A stretch of 64,000 bases of DNA from positions 41,172 through 105,171 of the forward strand of contig JAHQIW010007202.1 of the NCBI GenBank assembly GCA_019055375.1, given 5' to 3'. The first letter of the stretch is position 1; every line of letters begins with the position of its first letter. Origin of the DNA: Parelaphostrongylus tenuis (Eukaryota; Nematoda; Chromadorea; Rhabditida; Metastrongylidae). The notes below the pieces were generated by a model. The model was not told the DNA's origin. It did no database searches and saw only the letters and a list, made by a program, of their open reading frames with translations. Positions 1 to 9,844 of this stretch are shown here, piece by piece. The position numbers were made by a program, and so were the translations under genes.

Positions 1-84
1 CTTGTTTGTTTTTTAGCAAACATAGCAAAAATTGCTTTGTAACTGCTTTACAAACTTCACGAATATTTGTGATGCCTTTTTGAT

Positions 85-319
85 ACAAAAAAAAGGAAAC
101 CAGGGGGGAAAGCGAGAAAGCAACAGTTAGAGAGGAGAAAAAAGGAGAAGAGTAAAGGACGGAAGAGCGAAAGGGAAGGGAAAGAAGAGAAAAACCTATA
201 ATGGTTAGTTCCACAAACTTCGCCATTGCTCGTTATTCCTTTTCGAGTACAAAGGGAGGAAGCAGGAAAAGAAAACAAGGAAGAAAGAAAAGAAAAAAGA
301 AGGAAAAAAGGACTAAGGA

Positions 320-322
<3 letters not shown>
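85..322. repeat. Polypurine (A/G) tract
   Basis: The + strand is almost entirely A and G here, broken by only a few pyrimidines around 195-245. The antisense strand therefore gives an open frame rich in Phe, Ser and Leu, which is a composition artefact and not a gene. Strand-asymmetric purine runs of this length can form triplex or slipped structures; that is known DNA chemistry, and nothing here shows it happens. The tract runs directly into the tetranucleotide arrays that follow. Confidence 0.8.
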
Positions 323-355
<33 letters not shown>

Positions 356-455
356 AATGAACGAAAGAATGAATGAATGAATGAATGAATGGAATGAATG
401 AATGAATGGAATGAATGAATGAATGGAATGAATGAATGAATGGAATGAATGAACT
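317..455. repeat. (GAAA)n then 17-bp GAAT-based satellite
   Basis: About ten GAAA units (317-357) pass into GAAT units. From about 387 the array becomes a longer repeat: the doublet GG recurs at 391, 408, 425 and 442, exactly 17 bp apart, each unit being GG followed by AAT and three GAAT-type blocks. This is a higher-order satellite built from a tetranucleotide with one extra G per unit. The array ends at about 453, just before RTE debris. Confidence 0.9.
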
Positions 456-465
456 GGGACGCATT

Positions 466-645
466 CAAATCAGTAGTCTGCTCTTAGGAGGATACCGTTG
501 TCGACAACGTCGACGAAGAATACAACCGGCTTGCTGAATACCTTTACGTTAGCGCTGTAAAAGTCAAAAGTCCTAAAGTTACAAAGAGACGCTTGTGTCC
601 GAAGACACCAGAGGTGATGCCGCTAACTCTTAGTGTGCGGCTAGA
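466..645 (+). mobile_element. RTE-type LINE fragment (endonuclease-RT linker)
   Basis: The translation contains EDTVVDNVDEEYNRL, then a lysine-rich stretch and TKRRL, then a PE(T)PE(V) motif. This is the linker between the endonuclease and reverse transcriptase domains of nematode RTE elements. The longer element at 46-48 kb carries the related NIDEEYDGL and RDACP at 47,132-47,200. Only about 60 residues remain, with no catalytic residues and a stop just upstream, so this is a dead fragment. It is followed at once by an M-family repeat. Confidence 0.7.
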
Positions 646-649
646 GCAC

Positions 650-815
650 CCATACAGGGCTGGCAAAAGACGAGAAAGGGCTACTGCTCAACTGACTAGA
701 CTGCAAGGTCAAAACACGTGTAACGGGATCTATAAGTCAGCTCTTTTTAGCAGACCACATGACATACGTGGCTCAAAAATGGTTTCATGGTACATTAAAA
801 TTTGAGCTCTGGTCC
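650..815 (+). mobile_element. M-family foldback/SINE-like fragment
   Basis: The segment contains CAACTGACTAGACTGCAAGG, then an ACACGTGT core, then CAGACCACATGACATACGTG ending in a GGCTCAAAAATG terminus. The same order occurs at 57,360-57,505 and, inverted, at 15,662-15,770 and 57,156-57,240. The right terminus matches the arms of the foldback at 3,159-3,312. This copy has one arm only. No coding capacity is seen. Confidence 0.6.
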
Positions 816-1001
816 TTAAATACCCTTTTGTTACAAACTTCTAAGGACTTATAAACACATCTGTTTTATTTCTTCGGTACCGCCTTCATAGATTTCGACA
901 TGTACGTTGCGGTAGTTCTGGTTTTCTAAAACCATCTTTGACTCTTTGATGTCATTCTACATAGTTCTATCAGCACACACGTCTTCTCTTCCTGCTACAA
1001 A

Positions 1002-1130
1002 CTAGGGCCCTGTGGAGCGTGGGCCTTTGATGGGGATGGCTATTTTTCCGAAAACGTGTATGGCTCTGACGTAACAATCTCGATAAGGCCTTAGACATTC
1101 ATACAGAGCATACTGGATGTTTACAGCGAG
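1002..1130. mobile_element. G-family palindromic repeat fragment
   Basis: The motifs GGGCCCTGTGGAGCGTGGGCC and ATGGCTCTGACG, followed by CTCGATAAGGCCTTAGA, match the end region of the two full G elements at 61.3-61.9 kb and the fragment at 21.44 kb. Those copies share CTAAGGCTTTAAA ends and a GTGGGCCACTGA block. A minus-strand open frame of 77 codons crosses it but resembles nothing and is best explained by the repeat. Confidence 0.5.
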
Positions 1131-1819
1131 GTTAAAAAATAGTCGATGAGGTGGATCTTTGACTCTCTCAAACCTTTTTTGAACCATTCTTCTCTTCACT
1201 TTCCAAGGAATAAAACAAAGATCCCAAGAATTCATTCATGACACTGATTACTACTTATCAAACAAACAGTGATTTCATTGAGTTGATCGGCCACGCAGTT
1301 GATTGGTTGGATGTCAAAACTTCAATCTCAGTGTTCAACAGTAGACAATAAAAAAATCTTGAATATCTGAAATTGCATGGCATTTGTGTTTGACATTTAT
1401 CCGCCTTTTTGTTCTAGTACAAGTGCTTCCATAATTCCTTGCTAAGAATGTGCTAGCACAAATACAGTGCAGTATCGTACCTGTACCTCTTCTACATCGC
1501 ATAGCTCATCGACGGACAATAGTTGATAAAGTCCAATCGCAGCTATCGCGATTTGTAGCGCTTTCACTATATAGAATACACGCATCTAAAAATTTACTCA
1601 CTTTCATGAAATCGACATCTATCTAGTAAGGTAAAAGGGAATCTGTATGAGAGGTAAATTCTCCCTGCCCATGTTATTGTTTATCGTGCCAAAATGTAGG
1701 CGAGACCTGGACACTCAAGCAAGCCGAATTTCACTATTTTCTTCCTAGCATATCAAATTTTGAAATAGCACATCAATTGCATTCGTCATAATATCTATGG
1801 CTCGTCTGTAGCTTAATAA
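1131..1819. other. No feature recognised
   Basis: AT-rich sequence with no sustained open frame, no obvious member of the window's repeat families and no paired splice sites that I could support. Confidence 0.4.
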
Positions 1820-2022
1820 TTACAGATGTTTCACCATACACACATAGTCGTCTGATTCCGCATTATCCATTTTGGCTAAACTTTCGTCACAGCCATATGA
1901 AGTCAGCAAACTGTTAATACAGTGTACTTCTAACGCTTTGTTATCGCAACGATTGCGTCGGCTTCTCCGCGTGAAGTCTTCATCGCATAAAAATCCGTCT
2001 GCCTTCATAATCTAGTCACCTC
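1820..2022 (-). CDS. Candidate terminal exon, unknown protein
   Basis: A minus-strand frame of about 62 residues follows a TGACTAG acceptor-like site at about 2,012 and ends in a stop at 1,820. It is rich in Asp, Arg, Asn and Cys, with RRSRRNRCDN in the middle and DNAESDDYVCMVKHL at the C-terminus. This mix looks more protein-like than most frames in the window, but I do not recognise it and it contains no known domain. It could pair with the candidate exon at 2,167-2,345. Codon phase and splice sites do not settle the question. Confidence 0.25.
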
Positions 2023-2166
2023 TTGCCCCAATTCTTACAGTATTGAGATAGTATAGAGAGTTGAAGAATGACCAAAAACTTAGAAACTTAATCAATTTTG
2101 AATCTCATTTCGGATTATTTGCACTCCTGTCTTCTTCAGTTTAATGAGATCCATGAACGTTGTCTC

Positions 2167-2345
2167 TTAATCACTGGTATCTTCTGAAAAGATCGTGATG
2201 TCGGGCGAAAAGTTCAGCTTTGGTAACGGCTGCACTGATCTCGATGATATGTTTTTTTTTTCTCTTGATGACTCAGCAACATGCCTGATATAGGAATAAT
2301 TTTCATTCATTCGGCAGAAAAACACTTGGAAATGGTGTAAATATC
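2167..2345 (-). CDS. Candidate exon, unknown protein
   Basis: A minus-strand frame of about 60 residues contains SSREKKNISSRSVQPLPKL and ends FSEDTSD before a stop. It is polar and serine-rich. A GTGATT lies near its 3' end and could be a donor. It is listed because it sits next to the other candidate exon in the same orientation. It is not recognised and could be chance. Confidence 0.2.
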
Positions 2346-2358
2346 GAGGTCTTATCAC

Positions 2359-3158
2359 GTCAGACCGTTCCCGTAAAAAACCTACAGAAATAAAACTAGC
2401 ATTTGTCAGTCCCTGTTGGAATTGTCATACATCGTAAAAGGTCAATGAATGCGTATCTGACTTATACAATGACTTTCGGGAGTCTATCAATCTATCATGT
2501 CAGCCATACCATTCTCTCGAGCAGGTATCAATTTGTGGGCCTGAAAAGGATGCGAGGCTTGATGAGCTTAGTGTGTGCGATTGAACTGACGACAGCATGT
2601 GCAATACAGTTTCTTTCATTGCTGTGATACATATTCCTTCCTTATTGTTTATGAGTTAACAGGTTTGTGGTCTACTTGTCATCCTACATAGCATGATTGT
2701 TGTGTGGAACGTATAAATTGAGAAAGCCTCACATATTTCCATAGTCTTCAAAGACAGTTTTTCCTTTGAGTGGAACGAATATCCAAATTTGATTCACCTG
2801 TATTGAACGAACGTGTTGTGAAAATGTTCACACCAGATAATCTTTCCAATAAAGTGAGTCCATTGTTCAATCCGACTATGTTTTCAGTCTGCTGTTGAAG
2901 TCCAAAAGCTTTTGAAGTTTCAGTAAGCGAATGTTATGACGTTATAGGAATAATGATATGTGGAAGCCTTTGATGACCATGAACGCTTGCACAAAAGAAG
3001 CTCTACTACGAGTTTCCGAGAGCGGAAAAGCACGAACAGCTCCAGCGCAAACTCCTAGATCTTCGGGACTGAATAGCGGCAGATAGAGCACTTCGAGATC
3101 TGATAGTTTTCTCCAAATATACTTTGACCATTAATGTTTCTTGTTTGAGCTAAACTAG
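2359..3158. other. No feature recognised
   Basis: A 74-codon + strand open frame (2,403-2,627) lies here; it is hydrophobic in places but has no recognisable motif or splice context. Nothing else supports a gene. The stretch from 2,990 to 3,110 holds no repeat that I could match. Confidence 0.4.
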
Positions 3159-3312
3159 TGCCTAGTGATCATTTATGAGCCACGCATGTCAGTGGTCTGT
3201 CAAAGAGGGCTAACATATAGAACCCGATACACGTTTACAAACTTGCGATCTCGTCAGACAGCCCTCTTTAACAGACCACTGACATGTGTGGCTCAAAAAT
3301 GATTACTAGGCA
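3159..3312. repeat. M-family foldback element, ~50-bp arms
   Basis: The left arm CCTAGTGATCATTTATGAGC and onward pairs with the right arm ending GGCTCAAAAATGATTACTAGG. The arms are nearly perfect over about 48 bp: both carry CATGTCAGTGGTCTGT and AAGAGGGCT. The loop of about 55 bp holds GATACACGTTTACAAACTTG, which is the M-family core. The pattern is typical of a small non-autonomous foldback/MITE. No direct target repeat could be fixed with confidence. Confidence 0.8.
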
Positions 3313-3738
3313 TATTGAAATTTGAGCTGTGGTGTTAAGAAAACACTCGAAACAAAAGCCAAAGTGAAGCACAAATAAATTCTTTCATGCAATTTCAAAA
3401 CGCTACAGAACTTTTTCTACAACCTGATAAAAGCGTACAGCTTTTACTTTCGCAAATATATCCTTTCAGTAAATAACAACCACTGTAAAGCTACATTATG
3501 ACAATTGACCCTAGCATAGAGAAGATATTTGAACTAGAAACGAAAGCGTACCAAATATATGGACAGTATCATTGCAAATGGTTGTGCTGGATGATTGCAC
3601 TCATAAAGCAGGAGTATCGCACGACACTTGCAGGGTCAACAACGAGTGTATGACTTTTTCCAAAGATGGCAAGCTTCAACCGGAAGTAGATGAACCTGAA
3701 TAGTGGTGTAATAAAAGCAGAACACCAAAAAATACCCA
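3313..3738. other. No feature recognised
   Basis: AT-rich spacer between a foldback and the tRNA-like repeat cluster. A minus-strand frame (3,636-3,875) runs into the tRNA-like repeat and is not a gene. Confidence 0.4.
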
Positions 3739-4390
3739 GTGATGTTTAGTGATGTGCAGAATACCGACGTTAGGCGGGAATCGAACCCGCACTTTACCGT
3801 TTCCAGGGCGTGCCTATTCAATTGCACTACCGACACCTGTGTTGCCACCATTCTTTCTACACCACAGCGCATCAATATGTCGGCAACTGACCGTCAGCGA
3901 CCAATCGAAATTCATATATTTGACCGCCTCTTGCAGTGGTATGGTATTATGATATACCCACTAATGTGGAGTGCTGTGCGAAAATATTTGCGTCAGCCAG
4001 GATTTGAACCCAGACCTCACTCTTTCCGGAAAGGCTAACGCAAATGTTTTTGCACAGCACTCCACGTTATTGCGTATATTATAATAACCGTCGACGGTTT
4101 AGTTTGGTAACCAATATCGACATTGAATTTAATTAAGCTGATAGACATCGGGTATACGTATGATCAAACAGAATTCTTTTTAGTCAGCCCGTTTCAGCAA
4201 CGTTATGGTGCAACAAATATATCCAGTGTTGATGAGTGATGTGCATAACTTTGCAGTCAGCCAGGCTCGAACCCATCCGTAAAGTGTGAAATGCAGATTC
4301 GAGTATCGCCGACGTAAAAACTTTACACATCAGTCAACATCATTGAGCATATTTGTAACATCACATCACCGCTAGAAGCGCTTAAATTTA
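3739..4390. repeat. T-family tRNA-like repeats, three copies
   Basis: Copy one is minus strand at 3,767-3,836, with box B as GGGTTCGATTCCC and the 5' stem GTGTCGG. Copy two is a small hairpin at 3,966-4,065 whose 28-bp arms are GTGGAGTGCTGTGC and inverse, enclosing a truncated minus-strand tRNA-like body. Copy three at about 4,239-4,390 is two box-B halves facing each other. Downstream tails share CATCACTCAACATCATTG-type sequence with other T copies. The anticodon arms are degenerate, so these are SINE-like repeats and not tRNA genes. Confidence 0.75.
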
Positions 4391-4444
4391 GAAAAATTCT
4401 GGTACTTCTCTTTTAAGATGGCACCAGAAGAAAAAACAATACCA

Positions 4445-5115
4445 CTGGCTGGACAAAGACTTTTGATGAGAGTGTCGGTAATTACTCGAAAGCTTAAATT
4501 TCTCTTTAAAACGCTACATGGCCATTTATTGAAAACAGAGTTTTATAAAGTCGCAAAATTCAAGTAAAATTAGGTTCTATATCAGTCACGTAGTTCAGCC
4601 ATTGCTTCGTTAGATGCACGAAAAGCGCATGAACGTGTAGAGGAAATCTCGTATACCAGACTAATACGCTTTGAGTGAAGGAACCTTTTCGAGATAAAGA
4701 AAAAATTTTCAGTTGAATGATAAAAATCTCGCTTCACATGCTATTCGCCTGGGCGAACTAGATCGATCATTGCGGCAACACCACCCTGAGCTCGTTAGAT
4801 GGCCAAAAATCACATTCCGGCCTAGTCAATCAATATTGTTTTCCACGCTGCACTACAAAGATATGGTCTCTCCAGAAAACCAGCACAGCGTCAAATCGAT
4901 GAATCTTATGCTGCCGAATGACTGCTAATACTCTAAAGGAAGAGCTCTGTCCTGTGAGGAATACGTGCGGGTGAAGCACAGATGCTTTCTTGTCGCTGAA
5001 GCGTTATAAGAAGACTCTTAGATGTAACAGCCACGTGGCGCTCTAGCTAGAGAACTAAACTTTCGAATGATTACCGAAAGTGCCACAAAAAGCCTTTCAC
5101 CAGCAAGGGGAACTA
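4445..5115. mobile_element. F-family foldback element
   Basis: The left arm begins at GCTGGACAAAGACTTTTGATGA and reads through an ATTACTCGAAAGC box. The right arm ends with CTTTCGAATGATTACCGAAAGTGCC and a CACCAGCAAGGGGAACT-type terminus, which is the inverse. A central AAGAGCTCTGTCCTGTGAGG block recurs in the copies at 31.9-32.4 kb and 37.6-38.1 kb. No transposase remains, so this is a non-autonomous palindromic element that has drifted strongly. Confidence 0.65.
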
Positions 5116-5700
5116 TTTCGGCATTCCACGCCATTTCGAGCCCGTATTTCACCCTATCCAAGAACGAGTGCTCTAACTCGATGCACTACCGGCACCAGTT
5201 TTGCCGCCACTCATTCTATTTTACAACGCAACAATCTGTCAGCTAGCAACCGTCAGCGGTTTCGCCTGCGTAGTCGGTATCAACATTGGACCGAGTCATG
5301 CTGACGAATACTGGGTGCTGGATAATCCAACAGAATTCGTTTTTTATTTGAGCACTGATAGCGGTGATATGATGTTATGGATATTGCCTAGCAAAACCTT
5401 TGCGCTAGTCGGGACCCAAGTCCGTATTTCACTATTTCCGAGGCGTATGCGCAACCAATTGCACTATCGACGTCTGTTTTGCCACTACTCTTTCTGCGCT
5501 GCAACACACCACTTTGTCAGCAACAAACGGTCAACGATTTGGCCTGGCAGTCGATATGGCAAAAATGCAGTGCAGAGTAGGCGTCGGCAGTGCAACTGAT
5601 TGAGCGTGCTTCTCCGAAAGGGTGAATTGCGGGTTTGAGCTTGACGTCAATGCTCTGCATATCACTCAACATCATTGGGTAAATCTAAGAGCATCACATT
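5116..5700. repeat. T-family tRNA-like repeats, three copies
   Basis: Minus-strand copies at about 5,125-5,185 and 5,401-5,485 show degenerate box B (TCGAGCC, GGGACCC) and the GCACTACCGGCACC or GCACTATCGACG start. They are followed by the family tail with CAACCGTCAGCGG-type and GATATCGACATTGGA-type sequence. A + strand copy lies at 5,585-5,660 (GGCGTCGGCAGTGCAACTGA to GACGTCAATGC). Opposite-facing copies again flank common tail sequence. Confidence 0.7.
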
Positions 5701-6120
5701 ATGCAAACGAAAGCCAGGAAGTAAGATGTTAAACGTTTTTTGGAGTATTGGCTAAAGAACGTACACAGCAAAATAAGAAAATTAATTGAACTATAAGTTT
5801 TGATTACGGGAGTTCGCTAAGGTGGGTATCTGCAAGTATGATCGTTGAAGCGTTGTCATTTTAACTGGTGTCAGCATAACGCACTTGGAGAACAAACGAA
5901 GATGAGAAGTAAGAAAATGTTCCGCTGGCTTGCATCTTATTAAGATTCTGTAACATTTAATCTCAACAGAGGGTCGCTAAATAATTGTGAGTGGAACAAA
6001 ATAGTACGAACCAATGCGTTCGAAAGGATGTGACCCGAAAACTTTCTTTTAAGACGAATCACCTTTTTCCGAATGCCATAATGGAAGTTCATCGAACTGT
6101 TGATTTTGCAGCGTGGAATG
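5701..6120. other. No feature recognised
   Basis: AT-rich spacer between tRNA-like repeat clusters. Short minus-strand frames are uninformative. Confidence 0.35.
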
Positions 6121-6545
6121 AGTGGTGGCAAAACAAGTATCAGTAGTGCAGAGGGCTAGAGCACATGCTCTCGGATAGGGTGAAACGCGGGTTCCGATTC
6201 GCCTGACGCAAAAGTTTTGCTTACCACTCAACATCATTGCGTATATCTAAAGCATATTACCACCGCCAAAAGCAGTGAAATAAAATGAATTCTATCTGAT
6301 CATCAGTACACAATATCTGCCAGCATAAGTGGGTTCAATATCGATAACGACTAACCACGCCAGACCGTTGACGGTTGGCCGCGACAGATAGACGCTTTGT
6401 AGCGTAGAAAAAGAGTGGTATCAAAGCGGGCGTCGGTGTTGTAACGGTTCAGTACGCGCCCTCGGATAGGGAGAAATGTGCTTTCGAATCTCACCTGATG
6501 CAAAAAGAATCGCACTTGATCATAAAAAGGATTCCGTTCGAACAA
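6121..6545 (+). repeat. T-family tRNA-like repeats, two + copies
   Basis: Copies at 6,140-6,215 and 6,428-6,505 carry the anticodon-stem region GCTCTCGGATAGGGTGAAA or CCCTCGGATAGGGAGAAAT. These are followed by box-B-like GGGTTCCGATTCGCC and CTTTCGAATCTCACC and the CTGACGCAAAAG end. Both sit in the same orientation with about 290 bp between them, so they may be a local tandem duplication. Confidence 0.7.
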
Positions 6546-6599
6546 CAGATATTATGCCTTCATGGATGACTTATCACAAATCATATCACGCTTCAAGCC

Positions 6600-6760
6600 A
6601 GGGAGATTGGCGTAGCTTACACAGGTTAGGGCTTTCCATGGGGTTTTAGTCTCTGACTGTCGGAAGTTGTGGGAAACGAGCGCTCAACCCTGCGTCGAGC
6701 TTCGCCCACCATCACTAATCACTCGGACACAGGCCCCGCTCTTATGAATATAAACCAGAA
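6600..6760 (-). mobile_element. L-family tRNA(Leu/Ser)-like SINE
   Basis: Read on the minus strand it begins GGGGCCTGTGTCCGAGTGAT, close to a polymerase III A box, followed by CTCGACGCAGGGTTGAGCG as a weak B box. It then has a tail with CGACAGTCAGAGAC. Four further copies lie at 15.26, 27.54, 40.41 and 43.56 kb. No coding capacity. Confidence 0.6.
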
Positions 6761-6899
6761 ACGATTTGCAACGGCGTGCCTACGCAAAACCGATTTAAAA
6801 CGGATATTCGCTTATTCGACGAAAAAAAACATTCTACTGTATGAAATCGGAGCAAAATCAAGCGACGTAGTATTGTAACAGGCCCTAAAGAGAACAAAA

Positions 6900-7760
6900 C
6901 GAAAGCAAATTTAACCGATATCTAGCGAAAAATTTTTACAGGAGTGTTAGTAACCATTCGAAAGCTGAGGCTGAGTCCACAGCTCCACGCCGCCGATTTT
7001 TTAAAATATTCTTTTATAACGCTGTAGCACCCAGACAAAAACTATGTCTAGCATTCGCCTTTTGCCCTCATTTTTATCACTCGTATAATTCGCTGAAAGC
7101 CGACGAGCATATCTGTGCTTAGAAAAATTTCGTAGTATCTTAGTCAATTGTTTTATCTAGAGTTTCTTTCGAAACGGAGGAAAAATTCCCAAATGAATAG
7201 CAATATATCGACCGTCCTGCTACGCCTCGCTCGTATTATGGTCCCCGCTTTGTCGAATAACCTGGAAACAACGCTGAAAAAATGCAAAACTCGATCGCAT
7301 TTTTCCTGCTGCACCATATCTCCAGAAAAAGAGCAAATCGCTAGATTCAGAGAACATTACGATATCCGATGAATACTAGTGGCCTAAAGAAAGACACTGC
7401 TAGGCGAGGGACCAAAGCACACTTCAATAGACCAGAGGAGATAAAAATCAAAAGAGGTTTTTGAAAAGCAAACATATTTTTGAGTTTTTTGGAGCTTGTG
7501 CTGTGGTTTAAGTACTATTACTTGAGAGGATTTTTGGCTAACAAAAAATTTGAGCGAGATAAGAGAAAAATTACGTGGTTTCATAAAATATGATATTATT
7601 TTGAATGCTACAGCGTCATGAGTGTTTGCAAAAACCAGTGACGTGAGTGACGTGGGTCTGTAGCCAGAAATCCAAGTTTTCCGATGATACCTAACACTTC
7701 CATCAAAAGTTTCTGTCCAGCGGATGAGATCAGTTTTTCATTTATCTCCTCCTGATCAGA
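6900..7760. mobile_element. F-family element, long copy
   Basis: The left arm carries GAGTGTTAGTAACCATTCGAAAGC, CACGCCGCCGATTTTTTAAA and TATAACGCTGTAGCACCC. The right arm inverts this as ACAGCGTCATGAGTGTTTGC, GTAGCCAGAAATCCAAG and TCCAGCGGATGAGATCAG before TTTTTCATTTATCTCC. The middle resembles 16.9-17.3 kb and 38.4-38.9 kb, with a GTCCTGCTACGCCTCGC stretch. No transposase frame was found. Confidence 0.6.
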
Positions 7761-7779
7761 AAGCCCCTTTTTCACTGCT

Positions 7780-7965
7780 ATAGCGTTCTAAAGAGACTTT
7801 TGCACAAAGCAAGGCAATGTCAATATTAGCGATATTGAAGCTTTCGAACGACTACTAAAACTCGAAAATATAAACTTTGTAAAGCGAGAAAAGACCTCTG
7901 AAAAGTTGAGGGTCAAAATGATCTCATCGTCCGGAAAATATCTACGAAATATTCTGAGGCGAGAA
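7780..7965. mobile_element. K-family (TTAA/CCCTT) repeat fragment
   Basis: GCTTTCGAACGACTACTAAAACTCG, then AAGCGAGAAAAGACCTCTGA and GAGGGTCAAAATGATC, parallel the right arm of the K element at 35,330-35,451. Only the right half is present and the TTAA-ended terminus is not intact. Confidence 0.45.
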
Positions 7966-8008
7966 ACTCGGAACATTGCAAAATAAACGCATAATAAAAA
8001 GAAACTCA

Positions 8009-8430
8009 CCAGAAATTCGTAACGGCCAACAATCCAATGTTGAATTGGTTTGCTCGAAATAACAGAATTGGCAATTCCTTATTTCCCCCTTAAGCTATAC
8101 ACGCGGTTTTACAGAACTCTGTGTCTGGCTCAAGAAGGAGGTAAGGGATTACGGAGCATGCCGAGATTAGTAAATAGTAACGGTTTTGGGAATTGCTGAC
8201 AGAGTTGGGTCTTTCCATGGCAAATTTAAAGCGTTAATATCCTGAAGATCACCGGTTATAATGCTTCATCAAGACAGGAAAAATCTACGAAACACGAAAG
8301 AATGACCAGCGAAAGTCACAGAAAAATGTACCAACTGTTCTAGAAAAAAGTAGAATGAATGGCATAGAGGATAGAGAGCGTATCGGACAACACGACAGCA
8401 TTGATCGACTCTGCAGCAGTCTTAGTTGAG
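8009..8430. repeat. Segment directly duplicated at 35,700-36,115
   Basis: The order GAAACTCACCAGAAATTCGT, TTGGTTTGCTCGAA, TGGCTCAAGAAG, GGAGCATGCCG, CCATGGCAAATTT, TGCTTCATCAAGACA and TTGATCGACTCTGCAG recurs in the same orientation at 35.70-36.12 kb with many substitutions. On the minus strand a GTGAGT donor follows both copies of the first block, so an ancestral exon is possible. Both copies carry stops at matching places in the most similar frame. I call it a repeated segment, not a gene. Confidence 0.6.
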
Positions 8431-8501
8431 CCACATCTAATAATACATATGAGAAGCAACCGCAAATGATAAAAAGAAAAATAACGCAAAACAATGTCAA
8501 C

Positions 8502-8609
8502 CTGTTTGATAACCGGTTGGATTTCGTTGGCCTTGTTTTGTCGATCTGCTACGTAGTCATACAGGTAAAGCTTAAAATCACACACAACCACATATGTGTG
8601 TCGCCAACT
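8502..8609 (-). pseudogene. mrck-1: MRCK exon: start of PH domain
   Basis: After a GTCTTAG acceptor the exon reads [20 protein letters not shown] and then [16 protein letters not shown]. This matches the beta1-beta2 start of the MRCK PH domain, where the family has a KKGW, then VVCDFKLFLYD, then a VISQVIDMRD stretch. The reading frame is open and phase 0 on entry, fitting an upstream ...KK end. The donor GTTGAC after CAG is non-standard. No convincing next PH exon was found downstream; 8,340-8,450 holds only weak similarity ([12 protein letters not shown]). Confidence 0.8.
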
Positions 8610-8675
8610 CTAAGACATTGAAATATGTTATGTTAACGACTGATGCCACCCACCAGAAAATGCTTGACAATCTCA

Positions 8676-8724
8676 AGGCGGAAGCCGAACAGCGTTCCAC
8701 CTATTCCGGAGACGGCTTCCGCCT
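8676..8724. repeat. Perfect 12-bp stem hairpin in MRCK intron
   Basis: AGGCGGAAGCCG (8,676-8,687) is exactly inverted as CGGCTTCCGCCT (8,713-8,724) with a 25-nt loop. It is GC-rich against AT-rich surroundings. It may be the remnant of a foldback insertion. No function is evident. Confidence 0.8.
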
Positions 8725-8959
8725 AGGGCCGATTATTTCGCATACCATTCAAAAATCTTAGATGTATGTTCAGCAATATTCTCAGAGAGATAAAAAAGAA
8801 CCGTTAACGACAACGAATAGTTTGTTGACAAATAGGAAACAACAAGTTCCAAACATGAGGTATTTCGCCGACCACTACGATCTATAGTATCGATGAGTTC
8901 AGCTAAAATGAGTCAGGAACATAAAGTCGAAAGATTAGTGGTACTTGCAAAGGTTCTAC

Positions 8960-9129
8960 CTTCTTCAAATTCCAGTACGAGGTGTTTTCACGAGTTCTTC
9001 ATAAGCATTTCCAACGGCTTTTGGTGGATCTATTCCAAGATGACGACGAGCATCCGCTGGCACTGTACATTGTAGAACTTCCAGAGAAGAGTACATGGCA
9101 CGCATAATGAAATGTTGGACAGTAAAGTC
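8960..9129 (-). pseudogene. mrck-1: MRCK exon: end of C1 and C1-PH linker
   Basis: The exon follows a TTTATAG acceptor. One frame gives [12 protein letters not shown], resembling the second zinc-binding half of C1 (CxVCxFACHVxC in the family). A second frame continues with [18 protein letters not shown] and then [16 protein letters not shown], the diagnostic MRCK linker (PLGIDPQKGxGTAYEGxVxxP in relatives). Joining the two requires a frameshift inside the exon, and another is needed near the 3' end to give the expected KK before the GTAGAA donor. The match is very specific, so the exon identity is firm and the gene is broken. Confidence 0.85.
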
Positions 9130-9620
9130 CTATAAAATCACTATACATTGGACCAATCGAGGAAAGAATAATTGAGTGGTAGTGTAGTATTTCCTCCCAC
9201 ATGGTTAACCGCCTAACTATGGATGGGTAATGTTACTGGGTCACCCACTGCGAAGCACAGCGGAGGGGATGGGGGTTTAACCAGCAAGCAGGGTCACCCA
9301 AGCTGAAAAGGAGTTCGACGTTTCATTCGGAAAGCCCAGCTAAGAGTAAATCGTATCAGGAATGACCGTCATCTTGGCAGCTACTAGTCGCAAGGTGGTA
9401 ATCCGCCTCTGATCCACAGATAGCTCTAATTGTGCAGACAACCTGAGGAAGGCCGCGGCTAGGCTGATCTCCGGACTTTAAGGAACACAAAAGGTAAACC
9501 AGCACATTTTCATGTGCTGAGGTCTGCACAATTCGTGAAGGCAGACTGTCCAAACACCCAGTAAATTTAATGCTTAGTCAATAATAAGAAGATTTCTCCT
9601 CTAAGAAAAATATCGTGTAC
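9130..9620. repeat. Repeat-filled intron with 12-bp inverted repeat
   Basis: AATTGTGCAGAC at 9,428-9,439 is inverted as GTCTGCACAATT at 9,522-9,533, enclosing a second small stem, AGCACATTTTCATGTGCT. A GGTCACCC motif is repeated at 9,239-9,247 and 9,292-9,299. A 65-codon minus-strand open frame covers the hairpin but is not protein-like. This is probably another foldback element. Confidence 0.5.
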
Positions 9621-9690
9621 ATTTCCGATCCAATTCAACGAGGATCGTATTACAGTGGCTACACTTGTTTGGCACGTTCAAGTGAACATG
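9621..9690 (-). pseudogene. mrck-1: MRCK exon: first half of C1 zinc finger
   Basis: After a clean GATTTCAG acceptor the exon reads HVHLNVPNKC, then SHCNTILVELDRK. This is the H...PxKCxHCTxxxVGLxRQG pattern of phorbol-ester/diacylglycerol-type C1 domains, with first His and CxxC present. It is 23 codons plus one base long. The next exon starts with two bases (GA), so the phase fits. The exon's last base is T, making the junction codon TGA instead of the expected GGA (Gly of RQG). Together with the 8,960-9,129 exon it gives a split C1 domain. Confidence 0.8.
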
Positions 9691-9844
9691 CTGAAATCGA
9701 TGACCTAGACGGTTCAAAGCGGTGTTTAATGACTGTACCACCTACCACCTGAAAGTTAAGTCTAATAACACTTCTTTATACGACTCGTCATCTCATTTCA
9801 CTGTGCATATCAGACCACTTCTAGTACTCGATTCCCCCTTGTAG

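Noticed and set aside
57..464. 135-codon minus-strand open frame (Phe/Ser/Leu-rich)
   Set aside because: It is the complement of the polypurine tract and GAAA/GAAT arrays; the composition alone keeps it open.
2403..2627. 74-codon + strand frame
   Set aside because: No motif, splice site or repeat support; length is within chance for this base composition.
8285..8591. Overlapping hydrophobic minus-strand frames read as membrane protein
   Set aside because: The upstream part is the PH-domain exon; the hydrophobic continuation is intron sequence beyond CAG.
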